A model generated the notes under the pieces. It had not been told where the DNA came from. It did no database searches and worked only from the letters and a program-made list of their open reading frames with translations. 64,000 nucleotides of DNA from the NCBI GenBank assembly GCA_964484765.1, contig CAZAGI010000021.1, forward strand, positions 33,465 through 97,464. The letters run 5' to 3'. Source of the DNA: DSVQ01 sp964484765 (GTDB taxonomy: Bacteria; Planctomycetota; Planctomycetia; Planctomycetales; Planctomycetaceae). Positions 36,674 through 46,300 of the stretch are shown in pieces (positions within the stretch are counted from its first letter, which is position 1; every line of letters begins with the position of its first letter). The translations under genes and the position numbers were made by a program.

Positions 36674-38032
36674 ATGTTTTCGACAATTCTGATCGGTTTG
36701 TGCGTGCTGGCCGCTGAGCCGACGGCCCGCTGGCCAGGATTTCTCGGGACGGGAGCCACGGACATCGCTCCTCAGTCCATTCCCTTGCAATGGTCGCCCA
36801 CGGAAAACATCGCCTGGACGCGGCCGCTAGTGGGCTACGGTCAATCCAGCCCCGTGATCTGGGGCGAACGTGTGTATGTGACAACAGTCGACGGTCCGAA
36901 GAAAGAGACCCTGCACGTGATGTGCGTGAGTCTCCTTGATGGGGCCATCCTTTGGAACCACGCTGTTCCCTCGTCCTACCCCCAAACCAGCAGTGTCTAC
37001 ATCAGCCGGGCCGCGCCGACGCCCGTCGTTGATGAACACGGAGTCTATGCATATTTCGAGAGCGGCGATGTGATCGCATTGACGCTCGACGGAAAGCCCC
37101 GCTGGTCGCGATCTCTGACGAAAGACTACGGACCACCGCAGAATGAATTTGGTCTGTCGGCCTCGCCTGTGCAAACGGCCGACCGAATCATGCTCCTGGT
37201 CGATGACCTTGGCCCGTCTTATCTCGTGGCGCTCGACAAGGCGACAGGCAAGGTGCTGTGGAAGACCGACCGTACCAGTCGCAAGAGTTGGACCTCGCCC
37301 GCGTTGATCCCTTTCGGCGAGACGGTGCAACTCGTCGTCAGTTCCGCTGGGAGCGTAGCTGGGTATGAGCCGCAATCTGGCAAGCGACTCTGGGAATTCG
37401 GTGACGTTGGCGGGAACACAGGTACAACGCCAGTGGCTGCTGGGGATGGTCTGTTCCTGATCTCAGCTTCCGCCGGTCGTGAAGGGGGAAATGCCGAAGA
37501 GTCCAAAAAGTCGAACGGGCTGATGGCCGTCCCGAAGCTGGGCGAAAAATGGGTTCCACGCTTCATCTGGACCAACCCGGCTCCCACGCCGTCTTGGGGT
37601 TCGCCGATCGTCCATCGTGGATTGGCCTACTGGGTCAACCGTGTTGGAGCCGTCTATTGCCTGGATGCAGGAACGGGACAGATTGCCTATACGGAACGAG
37701 TGAAGCAAGGTTGCTGGGCGACGCCGGTCGGCATTGGCGATCGCATGTATATCTTCGGCAAGGATGGACTCACGACGGTCCTGGCCAGTGGCAACGAATA
37801 CCGCGTCCTCGCTGAAAACTCGCTGTGGGCAGCCGATCAACCTCCGACGAATCACGTCCCTACTCCCGAGGAGGAGATCGAAGAACGCCGTCGATCGGCG
37901 GAAATGTTCTCGCGGCCGACCGTCTACGGCGTCGCCCTCGTCGACCACTCGATCGTTCTCCGAACCGGGAGCCAGCTCTTTTGCATACGGCAAACAGCAA
38001 CAAACCCAAAGCCCAAGGACAAAGCTCGATGA
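36674..38032 (+). CDS. PQQ-like beta-propeller protein
   Basis: From the ATG at 36674 (AAAGG 9 nt upstream) the 452-residue product has a signal peptide and repeated propeller blades (GKVLWKTDRT, GKRLWEFGDV, GQIAYTERVK). It is a planctomycete outer membrane/periplasmic PQQ-like or BamB-like protein. No PQQ-dehydrogenase catalytic Asp-Glu pair is apparent, so it may be a binding or scaffold protein. Confidence 0.85.
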   Translation: MFSTILIGLCVLAAEPTARWPGFLGTGATDIAPQSIPLQWSPTENIAWTRPLVGYGQSSPVIWGERVYVTTVDGPKKETLHVMCVSLLDGAILWNHAVPSSYPQTSSVYISRAAPTPVVDEHGVYAYFESGDVIALTLDGKPRWSRSLTKDYGPPQNEFGLSASPVQTADRIMLLVDDLGPSYLVALDKATGKVLWKTDRTSRKSWTSPALIPFGETVQLVVSSAGSVAGYEPQSGKRLWEFGDVGGNTGTTPVAAGDGLFLISASAGREGGNAEESKKSNGLMAVPKLGEKWVPRFIWTNPAPTPSWGSPIVHRGLAYWVNRVGAVYCLDAGTGQIAYTERVKQGCWATPVGIGDRMYIFGKDGLTTVLASGNEYRVLAENSLWAADQPPTNHVPTPEEEIEERRRSAEMFSRPTVYGVALVDHSIVLRTGSQLFCIRQTATNPKPKDKAR

Positions 38033-38144
38033 GTCGTTCCATGAATTCCGCATCCTCTCGCCTAACCGATCAAGGAAGACGCGGACTACACGACGAGATA
38101 GACACTCATACTTACAGAAGAGGTGAGATGAATCGCTTGAGCCA

Positions 38145-39722
38145 TCAGCCTGGAGAAGCCAGACCATATTCCGACGCGAGCCAGCGGATGGCCGAATCGA
38201 GCAGTTTTTGTGGGGCTGCCGTGTAGTGCTTGTCCGACATCTTCTGCGGTGCATGCCCGAGGAAGAGATCCTCAAGCCCGTTGAACCGTTCGTTATCGCG
38301 GAGCTTCGAAGAGGATGTCTTCTTGAGAGATTTGAGCGGCTTTGTCAGGCCCACCTTGCTCGTCAGGCGAGAAAAGGCATTGCGGATATTGTCGGACTTA
38401 CCGTACTTGCCTTGCGCGTCCAGATGCTCGGTCCATAGTGCAGAGCCATTCGCATTAACGAAGACACTTGGGCCATCACCTTTGTTCTGAAACTGTCTCA
38501 ACAACGCCACCGTATCCGGCCAAAGCAGATAGTTGACGGTGGGTACCGACTCGAAGTTCTCCGTCTTGGATCGCTTCCGGATAATGCGGCCAGCTTTGAG
38601 ATCGACTTCCGATTTCCGGAGATCGGCGATGTCTTTCTGCGTCATTCCGCAGTTGAGCATCAGCAGGATGAAGAGCTTCGTGCGCCCAGGAGCATTATTG
38701 AGTAATAGTTCGACCTCGGCGTTGTCGAAAATGACCGGAGCGGCGCTCTCGGCTGTGATCTTCAAGGTATTGGACTTGTTCCCCAGCACGCGAGGCAGGA
38801 CAGCGATGACTTCCATCTCCCACAGCCATCGCACAAAAGTCTTGACCGTGGCCAGATGCTCTTTGGCTGTGGTCGCAGAGAATCGCACAGGCTTCGTCTT
38901 TCCGCGAGGACTTTGCTTCCGCTGAGAGTGCTGCTTGACCCGATCGAGCAAATGGGTCTGGTATCTCCTCAGCATCGGACCGTCGATTTCGCTGACGGTC
39001 GCATCTACGCCGATCCATTTTCCGAATTGGTCCAGATGCTGGCGGATCACGTTGAATCGGCCCAACGACAGGTCTCCCCGCTCGGCTTCCTGTTTTTTCT
39101 GCTCTACAAAGCTCTTGATGTGTTCGTCGACCAGATGGGATCGAACAGTGGTCCGTGTCTGTTGCGTTGCGAGACGATCGTCCCAGGCGGCCTTTTGAAG
39201 ACGGAAAGTGCTTCCGTCGAGTTCCTGGGCGTAACGTCTGGCAGTTTCTGGCGTGAGCGGTTCGTGATGAACCGTCGTCACTTCGCCATCGGCAAGTGAG
39301 TTTGCAGTCTGTTTGAGAAGATCGTCGGGAAGTGCAACGGTAGCTGGCTCAAAGACGGCACCGAATCTGTCGTCGGCCGAGAGCGGTTTGAGAATTGGTG
39401 CTTCAAGTTGCGCACGCAGTTTGTCGCGCTTCTCAAAGGCAACCTGCGCCATGCTCGTGTCGGCGTGACGCATTGACCATGTGTAAACTTGGTCCCAGAC
39501 CTTGATCTCGGCTTCATACTCCGCCTGATGCTTGCGAGGAGCTTCCGCGTCAGCTTTGAGCTTCAGGCGTTCCCATTCTTTCACCGCCGCGTCACGGGCT
39601 TCACGATCTGATTTCCCACGACCGCCACTGAAGTAGTAGACCTTTCCCTGATACTTCTTTCGCCACCGGCCGGATCGCCCGTCCCGCCCGGCTTGCCATG
39701 TGAGTTTGAGGGGTCGCGACAT
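38145..39722 (-). CDS. Tyrosine-type site-specific recombinase
   Basis: The 525-residue protein starts MSRPLKLTWQAGRDG and has an N-terminal DNA-binding region, a SAM-like core-binding domain (about 200-320) and a catalytic domain with LLMLNCGMTQKDIADL (box I, where the usual Arg is Thr), KRSKTE, KLRDNERF and LGHAPQKMSDKHYTA (box II His and nucleophile Tyr). It lies next to a tRNA-Pro fragment, so it is the likely integrase of the island to the left. Confidence 0.88.
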   Translation of the reverse strand: MSRPLKLTWQAGRDGRSGRWRKKYQGKVYYFSGGRGKSDREARDAAVKEWERLKLKADAEAPRKHQAEYEAEIKVWDQVYTWSMRHADTSMAQVAFEKRDKLRAQLEAPILKPLSADDRFGAVFEPATVALPDDLLKQTANSLADGEVTTVHHEPLTPETARRYAQELDGSTFRLQKAAWDDRLATQQTRTTVRSHLVDEHIKSFVEQKKQEAERGDLSLGRFNVIRQHLDQFGKWIGVDATVSEIDGPMLRRYQTHLLDRVKQHSQRKQSPRGKTKPVRFSATTAKEHLATVKTFVRWLWEMEVIAVLPRVLGNKSNTLKITAESAAPVIFDNAEVELLLNNAPGRTKLFILLMLNCGMTQKDIADLRKSEVDLKAGRIIRKRSKTENFESVPTVNYLLWPDTVALLRQFQNKGDGPSVFVNANGSALWTEHLDAQGKYGKSDNIRNAFSRLTSKVGLTKPLKSLKKTSSSKLRDNERFNGLEDLFLGHAPQKMSDKHYTAAPQKLLDSAIRWLASEYGLASPG

Positions 39723-39852
39723 CGCCAAACTGGACCTCGAAGTCCGGAGATACCTTCGGAGATACCTTTTTTGCGACGAAATGTCGAAAAATGGTATCTC
39801 GCTGTTTTCTGAAGTCATTTTATTTCAATGACTTGCAATTTCAATACAGATT

Positions 39853-39894
39853 TTCGGGACGTAGAGGTCGTGGGTTCAAATCCCGCCATCCCGA
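39853..39894 (+). other. attR-like tRNA-Pro(CGG) 3' half
   Basis: The 42 nt begin at the anticodon loop (TTCGGGA, anticodon CGG) and run through the variable loop, T-arm GTGGG-TTCAAAT-CCCGC, acceptor CATCCCG and discriminator A to the 3' end without CCA. The acceptor pairs CGGGATG, giving the C1:G72 pair diagnostic of tRNA-Pro. The 5' half is absent. This is the classic scar of tyrosine-recombinase integration at an anticodon loop. Confidence 0.75.
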
Positions 39895-39933
39895 CTACCT
39901 AAGTCCTCAAATCGCAAGGATTTACGGACAGTC

Positions 39934-39963
39934 AAAAAAGACCCCCGGCGGGGTCTTTTTCTT
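39934..39963 (+). terminator. Rho-independent terminator
   Basis: AAAAAGACCCC-CGGC-GGGGTCTTTTT has an 11-bp stem and a T-run, directly after the tRNA-Pro half. It is best explained as the original terminator of the intact tRNA gene. Confidence 0.85.
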
Positions 39964-40191
39964 TAGACCCCATTTTCGACCCCGCTCGTCCGGAGTCGAC
40001 ACGGTCGCCAATCTCCATTTGCCGGATCGTCCCTAACAAACGGGGCCGCAGATCGAAGGCAAGGAGTACCTCCGATCCACAGGGCGACGGAGTTAACATC
40101 GCGCGACTGCTCCCTCCGGCAGTCACCGCTGCGATTTCCAGGATGAACGCCGCGAGTGAGCACAGTATCATCTCGCACAAAGGGGGGAATG

Positions 40192-40707
40192 ATGACGGAC
40201 CGTAAGGCGAAGCCCAAAGCCAAGACAAGTCAGCCGCGCAAGTCGGCCACCAAGGTCAAGTCTCCGCCGAAGGCCCGTGCCAAGGCCGCGCCCGGTGTGG
40301 CCCAGCCGGTGAAACTACTCTCCGGTGGCAATCCGCAGATTGCGAAGGGGTACGGCGACGCCCCCGTGCAGGCCTACATCGCCGCGATGCCCGGCTGGAA
40401 AAGTGCCGTCGGCCGCCGCCTCGACGAACTCATCACAACTGCGATCCCCGACGTACGTAAAGCCGTCAAATGGAACTCGCCGATGTACGGCGTCGAGGCG
40501 GACGTCTATTTCCTCGGCATCCACTGCTTCGACAAGTACATCAAGATCGCCTTCTTCAAAGGGGCCTCGCTCCGCCCGCTCCCCCCCGGCCCCTCCAAAC
40601 AAAAAGACGTCCGCTACCTCGACCTCCACGAAGACACCCCACTCAACGAACCCCAATTCACCGAATGGGTCCAACAAGCCAGCCAGATCCCCGGCGAGAA
40701 GATGTGA
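40192..40707 (+). CDS. DUF1801 protein
   Basis: After a basic, lysine-rich N-terminus (about 45 residues) the 171-residue protein has a DUF1801/YdhG-like domain (VKWNSPMYGV, FFKGASLRPL, VRYLDLHEDT). The AGGGGGGA site suits the ATG at 40192. The domain family is small and uncharacterised. A related gene lies at 41673. Confidence 0.8.
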   Translation: MTDRKAKPKAKTSQPRKSATKVKSPPKARAKAAPGVAQPVKLLSGGNPQIAKGYGDAPVQAYIAAMPGWKSAVGRRLDELITTAIPDVRKAVKWNSPMYGVEADVYFLGIHCFDKYIKIAFFKGASLRPLPPGPSKQKDVRYLDLHEDTPLNEPQFTEWVQQASQIPGEKM

Positions 40708-40756
40708 GTGGTCGGAACACGAATAGTGTGTTAGCCCGTGGAGTTATTCTGCACAC

Positions 40757-41626
40757 ATGTTGAAGCGGCTATCTAATCGCGGCGAAATCAATCTGCACGA
40801 TCACTTAGCTCCCGCTGTAGCCCGTCACAATGCAGAGATCTATCGAAAGATACGAATCGCCGATGTGATTGACATCGACGAACTCTCGCACGTGCTAGGG
40901 CGTTTTGCCCTCATGGGGCATTTCGATTTCGTCGTTACCGACCGCAATCACAATCCGCAGTTCGCTGTCGAATTTGATGGGGGAGGCCATGATGACAAGA
41001 ACGATCATTTGAAAGATGAGATTTGTCGACGATCTGGTTTGGCGCTATTTCGAATTACGCCCATTACGAGTCGAGTGAAGATTCGAACTGCATCCTTTGT
41101 AGCTTACCTCGTTGATGTTTGGTTCTTCGGCCATGAGTTCGTGCGAATGCAGGCCGCTGGCGAAATCCCGTCCGATGAACCCTTTATGATGCTGGGCTTC
41201 TTGAAGCCTGATGCTAGAAACATTTTTGATAGCGAGTTCGTCTACACATTCCGTGCAATGGCACGGTTAAACCGATTGTTAAACACGGGCAACCCCACCG
41301 AACATTTGAATGCAGCGTCATTATCAATGGCTGGACCGGACGGGCAATATGTAGCTTTTGCCCGATACGGTGATCTATGGGGTCGCTATTACATTGAATT
41401 CCGAGCGATTAGTTGGGGATCGCTCGACGCATTCTCCGCGGCGAGAGAACTCAGCGAATTCTGTCACGCGCTTGCGTACCACGATCTTTGCGAGGAAATC
41501 GAAGCTGTTCGGATTGATCCTCGCATGGCACGCTCGACGGACGAACTTAAAAAAGAAATCGTGTACCTGAAATCCAGCGGATTTCGCATGGTGCTAGGGT
41601 GCGGCAAACTCGACGTTTTGCTCTGA
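40757..41626 (+). CDS. DUF2726-like nuclease-fold protein
   Basis: The 289-residue protein has a PD-(D/E)XK-like core: FDFVVTDRN, QFAVEFDGGGHDD, then KDEICRRSGLALFRI. It resembles DUF2726/endonuclease-like proteins. Its codon use is more AT-rich than its neighbours and it splits two DUF1801 genes, which suggests transfer. The target is unknown. Confidence 0.65.
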   Translation: MLKRLSNRGEINLHDHLAPAVARHNAEIYRKIRIADVIDIDELSHVLGRFALMGHFDFVVTDRNHNPQFAVEFDGGGHDDKNDHLKDEICRRSGLALFRITPITSRVKIRTASFVAYLVDVWFFGHEFVRMQAAGEIPSDEPFMMLGFLKPDARNIFDSEFVYTFRAMARLNRLLNTGNPTEHLNAASLSMAGPDGQYVAFARYGDLWGRYYIEFRAISWGSLDAFSAARELSEFCHALAYHDLCEEIEAVRIDPRMARSTDELKKEIVYLKSSGFRMVLGCGKLDVLL

Positions 41627-41672
41627 TCACCAAGCTGAGCATTCGCGAGTACGAGTTTCCGGGCGACGAATC

Positions 41673-42149
41673 ATGAAAAAGGCATCCACCACCGTGAAAA
41701 AAGCCGCGAGCGCCGCGAAAGGGAGCACCTCCGCGCAGACGCCGGCTGCGTTGGAGCCGCAGGATTGGCGGGCCGACGTGCTGGCGCGGGTGCGGACGCT
41801 CATTGAGCAGGCGGACCCGGAGGTGGTGGAAGAGGTGAAGTGGCGGAAGCCGTCGAACGGGATGCGCGGGGCGCCGGTGTGGTCGCACGGCGGGATCATA
41901 TGCACCGGCGAGACGTACAAGACCGCCGTGAAGCTGACCTTCATGAACGGGGCGTCGCTGCCGGACCCGGCCGGGCTGTTCAACGCCAGCCTCGAAGGCA
42001 ACACCCGCCGGGCGATCGATCTCCATGAGGGCGACAAGATCGATGAAGAGTCGCTCAAAGCCCTCATTCGCGCCGCCGTAGCGTTGAACACGTCGGCGCA
42101 AACAACCCCGCGCAGCGTCCGTTCTTCAAAGAAACCCAAGCGCGCTTGA
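41673..42149 (+). CDS. DUF1801 protein
   Basis: This 158-residue protein has the same fold as the 40192 gene (VKWRKPSNGM, KLTFMNGASLPD, IDLHEGDKID) and a lysine/alanine-rich N-terminal tail. It is a diverged paralogue. Confidence 0.8.
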   Translation: MKKASTTVKKAASAAKGSTSAQTPAALEPQDWRADVLARVRTLIEQADPEVVEEVKWRKPSNGMRGAPVWSHGGIICTGETYKTAVKLTFMNGASLPDPAGLFNASLEGNTRRAIDLHEGDKIDEESLKALIRAAVALNTSAQTTPRSVRSSKKPKRA

Positions 42150-42185
42150 GGTTGTGCAGCCGTCTCAGCGCGTGCTCGATGGAGA

Positions 42186-43082
42186 TCACTCGAAAAGCCC
42201 TTTGGCCTCCAGAGTCTTGGGAATGGGCAGGGCGGTGCCGATCTTTTTGTTGAGCCGCTCGATGAAATGCGCGGCGAGTGCGGGGGATTCCTGTTCGTCA
42301 TTTTGATGGACGAAGAAATAGAGCTTCCGCAAACCCGCCTTTTTCCATTGGACGATGCGCCCGATCCAGGCATCCAGGCGTGAGCGGTCGGATTGCGGCT
42401 CGTTCGCCCCGACCCAGCGGATGAACGCCGTCGGAGTCGTCAGACGCATGTGCATGAGGTCGCGTCGCCCTGCGGTATCGACGAGCACATTCGTGATCCT
42501 GTGTTTTTCCAGCAGAGCATAAAGCGGGCTCGAAATGGCCGCGTCGTTGTGCCAGGCGGTGTGACGAAACTCGATCGCCAGCGGAACCTTGTCCGTCCAG
42601 TTTTCGACGAACGACACCACGCGGTCGAAATCTTTCGGCCCGAAATTGTCATGCATCTGCAGGAATGGCATTTCCAGTTTTTCCTGCAGGTGCAACATAT
42701 TGGCGACGTTCTGTTCGACAAGCTCTTTGACGTCCTTCAACCGCCGGTAGTGCGAGATTGTTTGCTCGAGCTTGGGAAAGAACCGGAAATTCGCCGGCAC
42801 CGTCGCAGACCATTTGTCGAAGGTTTCCGCGGGAAACAGGCGGTAGAAAGTGGCGTTCAGCTCGATGCAGTTGAACTGCGTCGAATAGTAGGCGAGTTCG
42901 TCTTTCACACCTTTCGGAAAGAAGTTCTTGAGGTCTTTCTTATTCCACTTGGCACAGCCCACATAGACCTCAAGAGGATTCGATTTCGAGGTTTGGGCTT
43001 TCAAGACTTTCGCCGTGTCCGGATGGTCCGGCGGGATCGTGAAATCAATCTTTCCCGGATCGTCGACTTGTCCGAACTTCAT
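42186..43082 (-). CDS. DUF72 (YecE-like) protein
   Basis: From MKFGQVDDPGKID the 298-residue protein has the DUF72 TIM-barrel motifs VYVGCAKWNKKDLKNFFP, FNCIELNATFYRLFP, FFPKLEQTISHYRRL, AIEFRHTAWH and FFVHQNDEQ. The function of the family is unknown. The start at 43082 removes an upstream shadow. Confidence 0.88.
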   Translation of the reverse strand: MKFGQVDDPGKIDFTIPPDHPDTAKVLKAQTSKSNPLEVYVGCAKWNKKDLKNFFPKGVKDELAYYSTQFNCIELNATFYRLFPAETFDKWSATVPANFRFFPKLEQTISHYRRLKDVKELVEQNVANMLHLQEKLEMPFLQMHDNFGPKDFDRVVSFVENWTDKVPLAIEFRHTAWHNDAAISSPLYALLEKHRITNVLVDTAGRRDLMHMRLTTPTAFIRWVGANEPQSDRSRLDAWIGRIVQWKKAGLRKLYFFVHQNDEQESPALAAHFIERLNKKIGTALPIPKTLEAKGLFE

Positions 43083-43119
43083 GCTGTTTTCCTCGGCTGC
43101 CCGTGGATTGATACGAATC

Positions 43120-43197
43120 GTGTGCCACGGCTGTCGCAGCCGTGCGAATCTACAGGGCATTTTGCCACTTTGCACGGCCGACACAGCCGTGGCACAC
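43120..43197. repeat. Imperfect inverted repeat (REP/MITE-like)
   Basis: Arms of 26 bp at 43120-43145 and 43172-43197 begin GTGTGCCACGGCTGT and mirror each other with three mismatches around a 26-nt centre. It lies in the upstream region of the DUF72 gene and probably is a dispersed palindromic element. Confidence 0.7.
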
Positions 43198-43261
43198 AAT
43201 GATCCACATGCTACTGGCGCTTCACGATCTCGGACACCCGCTTGGCCAGCCTGCTGATCCG

Positions 43262-43300
43262 GAAACAAAACGGGACCGCAGACAAGTCTGCGGTCCCGTT
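43262..43300 (-). terminator. Rho-independent terminator of the repeat-rich surface gene
   Basis: The 15-bp stem AACGGGACCGCAGAC / GTCTGCGGTCCCGTT is followed on the minus strand by TTTTGTTT. It ends the transcript of the large gene at 43334. Confidence 0.8.
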
Positions 43301-43333
43301 GCAATGTGACGTGAGGAATCACTTCGCGCAGGA

Positions 43334-46300
43334 TCACGGAGCGCCGTTGTTGATGACGGTCTCGATCGGAGCAAAGAGCTGGGTGACCGCGTTGACAATC
43401 ACCGAGTCGGCTTCGAGGATGATCGCTGTCCCGGCGGTGATCGTCCGCCCGGCGAGGACGTTGATCACATCGCCACCGGCGTTGGCAGTATCACCCGATT
43501 GCCAGTCGACCGTGCCGGTGACGGTGATGTTCTGGTAGATGTAGTTGTAACCGCCGGCGTTCACCGTCAGGTTGGCCAGCGGGGTGACACCACCGATCAC
43601 ACCGACGAAGTGCGTCTGGCCGAGACCGCTGTTGCTCGTCAGATCGAACGCCCCGTTGATCGTGCCGTCGACGCGGACGAAGTGCGTCGCCAGGCCCGAA
43701 CTGGTCATCACGACGTTGCCAAACAGGTCCACGTTCCCGAGCAGGTGGACGCTGCCGGCGGTGGCCGTGAGATCGTCACTGAGATTGATCTGCGTGCCAC
43801 GGACCACCATCGAACTGGCCGAGACGCTGCCCGCCAGGTTCACCAGAGCGGCGGTGTTCGCCCCGGACGAATCGATGCCGAACGAGCCTGTGGTGGTGAC
43901 ATTCCCAAGGAACGACGCGGCATTGAGAGCGCCGCCCCGGCCGCGGACGATGATGTTCCCGGCCGCGTTCGTGGTGCCGTTGATCTGCAGGTCCTGGCCT
44001 GCGGGAATCAGGAACGTGAGCGCTCCGGACGACGAGACGTTGCCGGTCACCAGAATATCGCCGGTCGTGCTTTGCAGCCCGGCTCCGGAGAAGTTGCCGT
44101 TGATGGTGATGTTGCCCTGCGCGGTGATGGCCGACGCGCCGGCCTTTGTGATGTTGTCGACGTCTGTGCTGGTGAACGAGGTCATCACGCCGCCGACTTC
44201 CCCGGCAAAGTGGACCGTTTCGACGCCGGCACCACCAAAGACATTCAGCGGATTGGCCGCCCAGCCGGCGCTGCCGATATTGCCGTTCACCGTCAGCGTC
44301 CCCGCTGTCAATTTGGCGATATTCACAGTCCCCGAGCCGGTGATGGTGGAATTGAGGTTGAGCGTGGTGTCGACAAAGAAGGTCACGGAGGCCGCCCCAC
44401 CCGTGAAAGTGAGCCCTTCATTGACTGTGACCACGCTGCCCCCGAACTGAGTAACGGGAGTCGTCAGCGACAGGCTGGTCCCCGGCAGGCCGTCGCTCAC
44501 CACATGCACTGTCCCGCCCGCCCCACCGGAGAAATTCACGCGATTGAATCCGCTCAGCGCGGCCAGATCGGTCGTATCCACCGTCATGTTGGCGGATGGT
44601 GGAGCGGTAGCGACGTTATAGACTTCCAGCGTCCCACCGACGGTAGCCGGTTGGAACAGCATGATGCCCGAGCCGCTGCTGCTGGTCACGCTGGCAGCCC
44701 CCGCGTTGAAGTTCACCACGCCTCCAAAGACGGACACATGGTTGACCACGCCTACGCCATTGAGGTTGACCGTGCCGCCGGCGGCCGTTAGCGAATGCAA
44801 TCGGGTGGTGAGACCGATGCCGCCGGCGTTGGTCTGCACCGCGCCGCTGCCGTTGGCGATGAGTTCCAGCGTGTGTGTGCCGGCCGTGCCGTCATTCACC
44901 GCGCCGGTGATGGTCACGTTGTGGCCATTCGAAAAGATGGTGTTGGTCGTGTCGGCGCCGTCCAGCGTCACGGCCCCGGTGAGTGAGACAGCCCCCGAGA
45001 CGGCGACGAGATCACCACGATTGTTAATGCCCGTTGCCGTGACGGCAATGCCGCCAGCGGTCACACTGTTGATCGTGGCAGTGGCGATCGTTCCGGGAAT
45101 CCCCTTGGCGATGGTGAACTGGTTGACGTTGGTCACCGCCCCACCGACCGAGACGGTGTTGGCCTGCTGCAGGTTCAGGTTCGAGCCGTTGCCGGTGAGC
45201 GATCCCGAGAAGCTGATCGCCCCGGCGGTGTTCGCGAGGATCGTGACGTTGCCGACACCATCGAATGTGGTGTTGCCCGTCACATTGACGCTACCGCCAC
45301 TGGATTGCAGGGCGGTCGCAGTGATCGTCGGTGCCGTGAGCGTCACCCCACCAGCCGCCGCAGTGGACCCATTGAAGTCGATCAGATTGCCGCTGGCAAC
45401 CAGCGCTGCCGTCCCGGTCAACGCGATGTTACCGCTGACGGTGACGTTCCCCGCTGCTGCGGCGTTCAATCCCAGCGATTGCGTACCGCTGATCGCGCCG
45501 GTGACGGTGATGTCGTTGCCCGCGGCACCGCCGGTGGCCAAGGTGACCGGGGCGACCGTGAGTGTCGTCGACGCCGAAGTGATTGTGATGTCATCGCCGG
45601 CGGTCAGATTGCCCCGCAGATTGGTTCCCCCGGCACCCGCCGTGATGGAGATGTCGCCGGTGACTGTCGTCGCGGGCACTTGCATCGCGCCAGCGCCGGT
45701 CGAGGTCAACGACACATTGGTTAACGGAGTCGTACCGCCGATAATCCCTGTCAACTGCACCGATCCCCCTTGGATGGTGAGCGCATTGGCACCGTTGATG
45801 GTGCTGGTGCTGCCGACCGTGCCGGTGTTGGCATGCACGGTGGAAGTGCCGGTGACATTCACCGCTTGGGAGACACCACCCAGATTAATCGTTTGATTAT
45901 TGGTGAAGACGTCGCCGCCGAGATTCAGCGTTTCCGCGAGCAGTTGGGCCTGTCCTTGCAGTCGGCTGCCCGCACTGCCGAGATTCGTATTGATGTTCAG
46001 CGTGTCGGTGCCGTCACCGGCGTTGTTCTGAACAATCAGACCTTCCTGACCGCCGCGGAATCCCGTGACGGTGACGGTATCGTTGCCCAACCCACCATTG
46101 ACGTTGATCTGAGTGAACGCCGCCAGCGAAGCGGGATTGAAAGTGACGGTGTTCGTACCACTGCCGGCACCAATTGCCGCCACAGTGCCCAGCAGCGTGA
46201 TCGTTTCACCGGTATCGTTGAACGAGTAGTTCGTCCCATCGAAGTTGATGGTCAGATTGTTGGCGACACCCGCGCCGCTGTAAATCAGACGTCCATCTGC

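Noticed and set aside
38145..39894. Prophage
   Set aside because: Only an integrase and an att scar are visible; there are no structural, lysis or replication genes.
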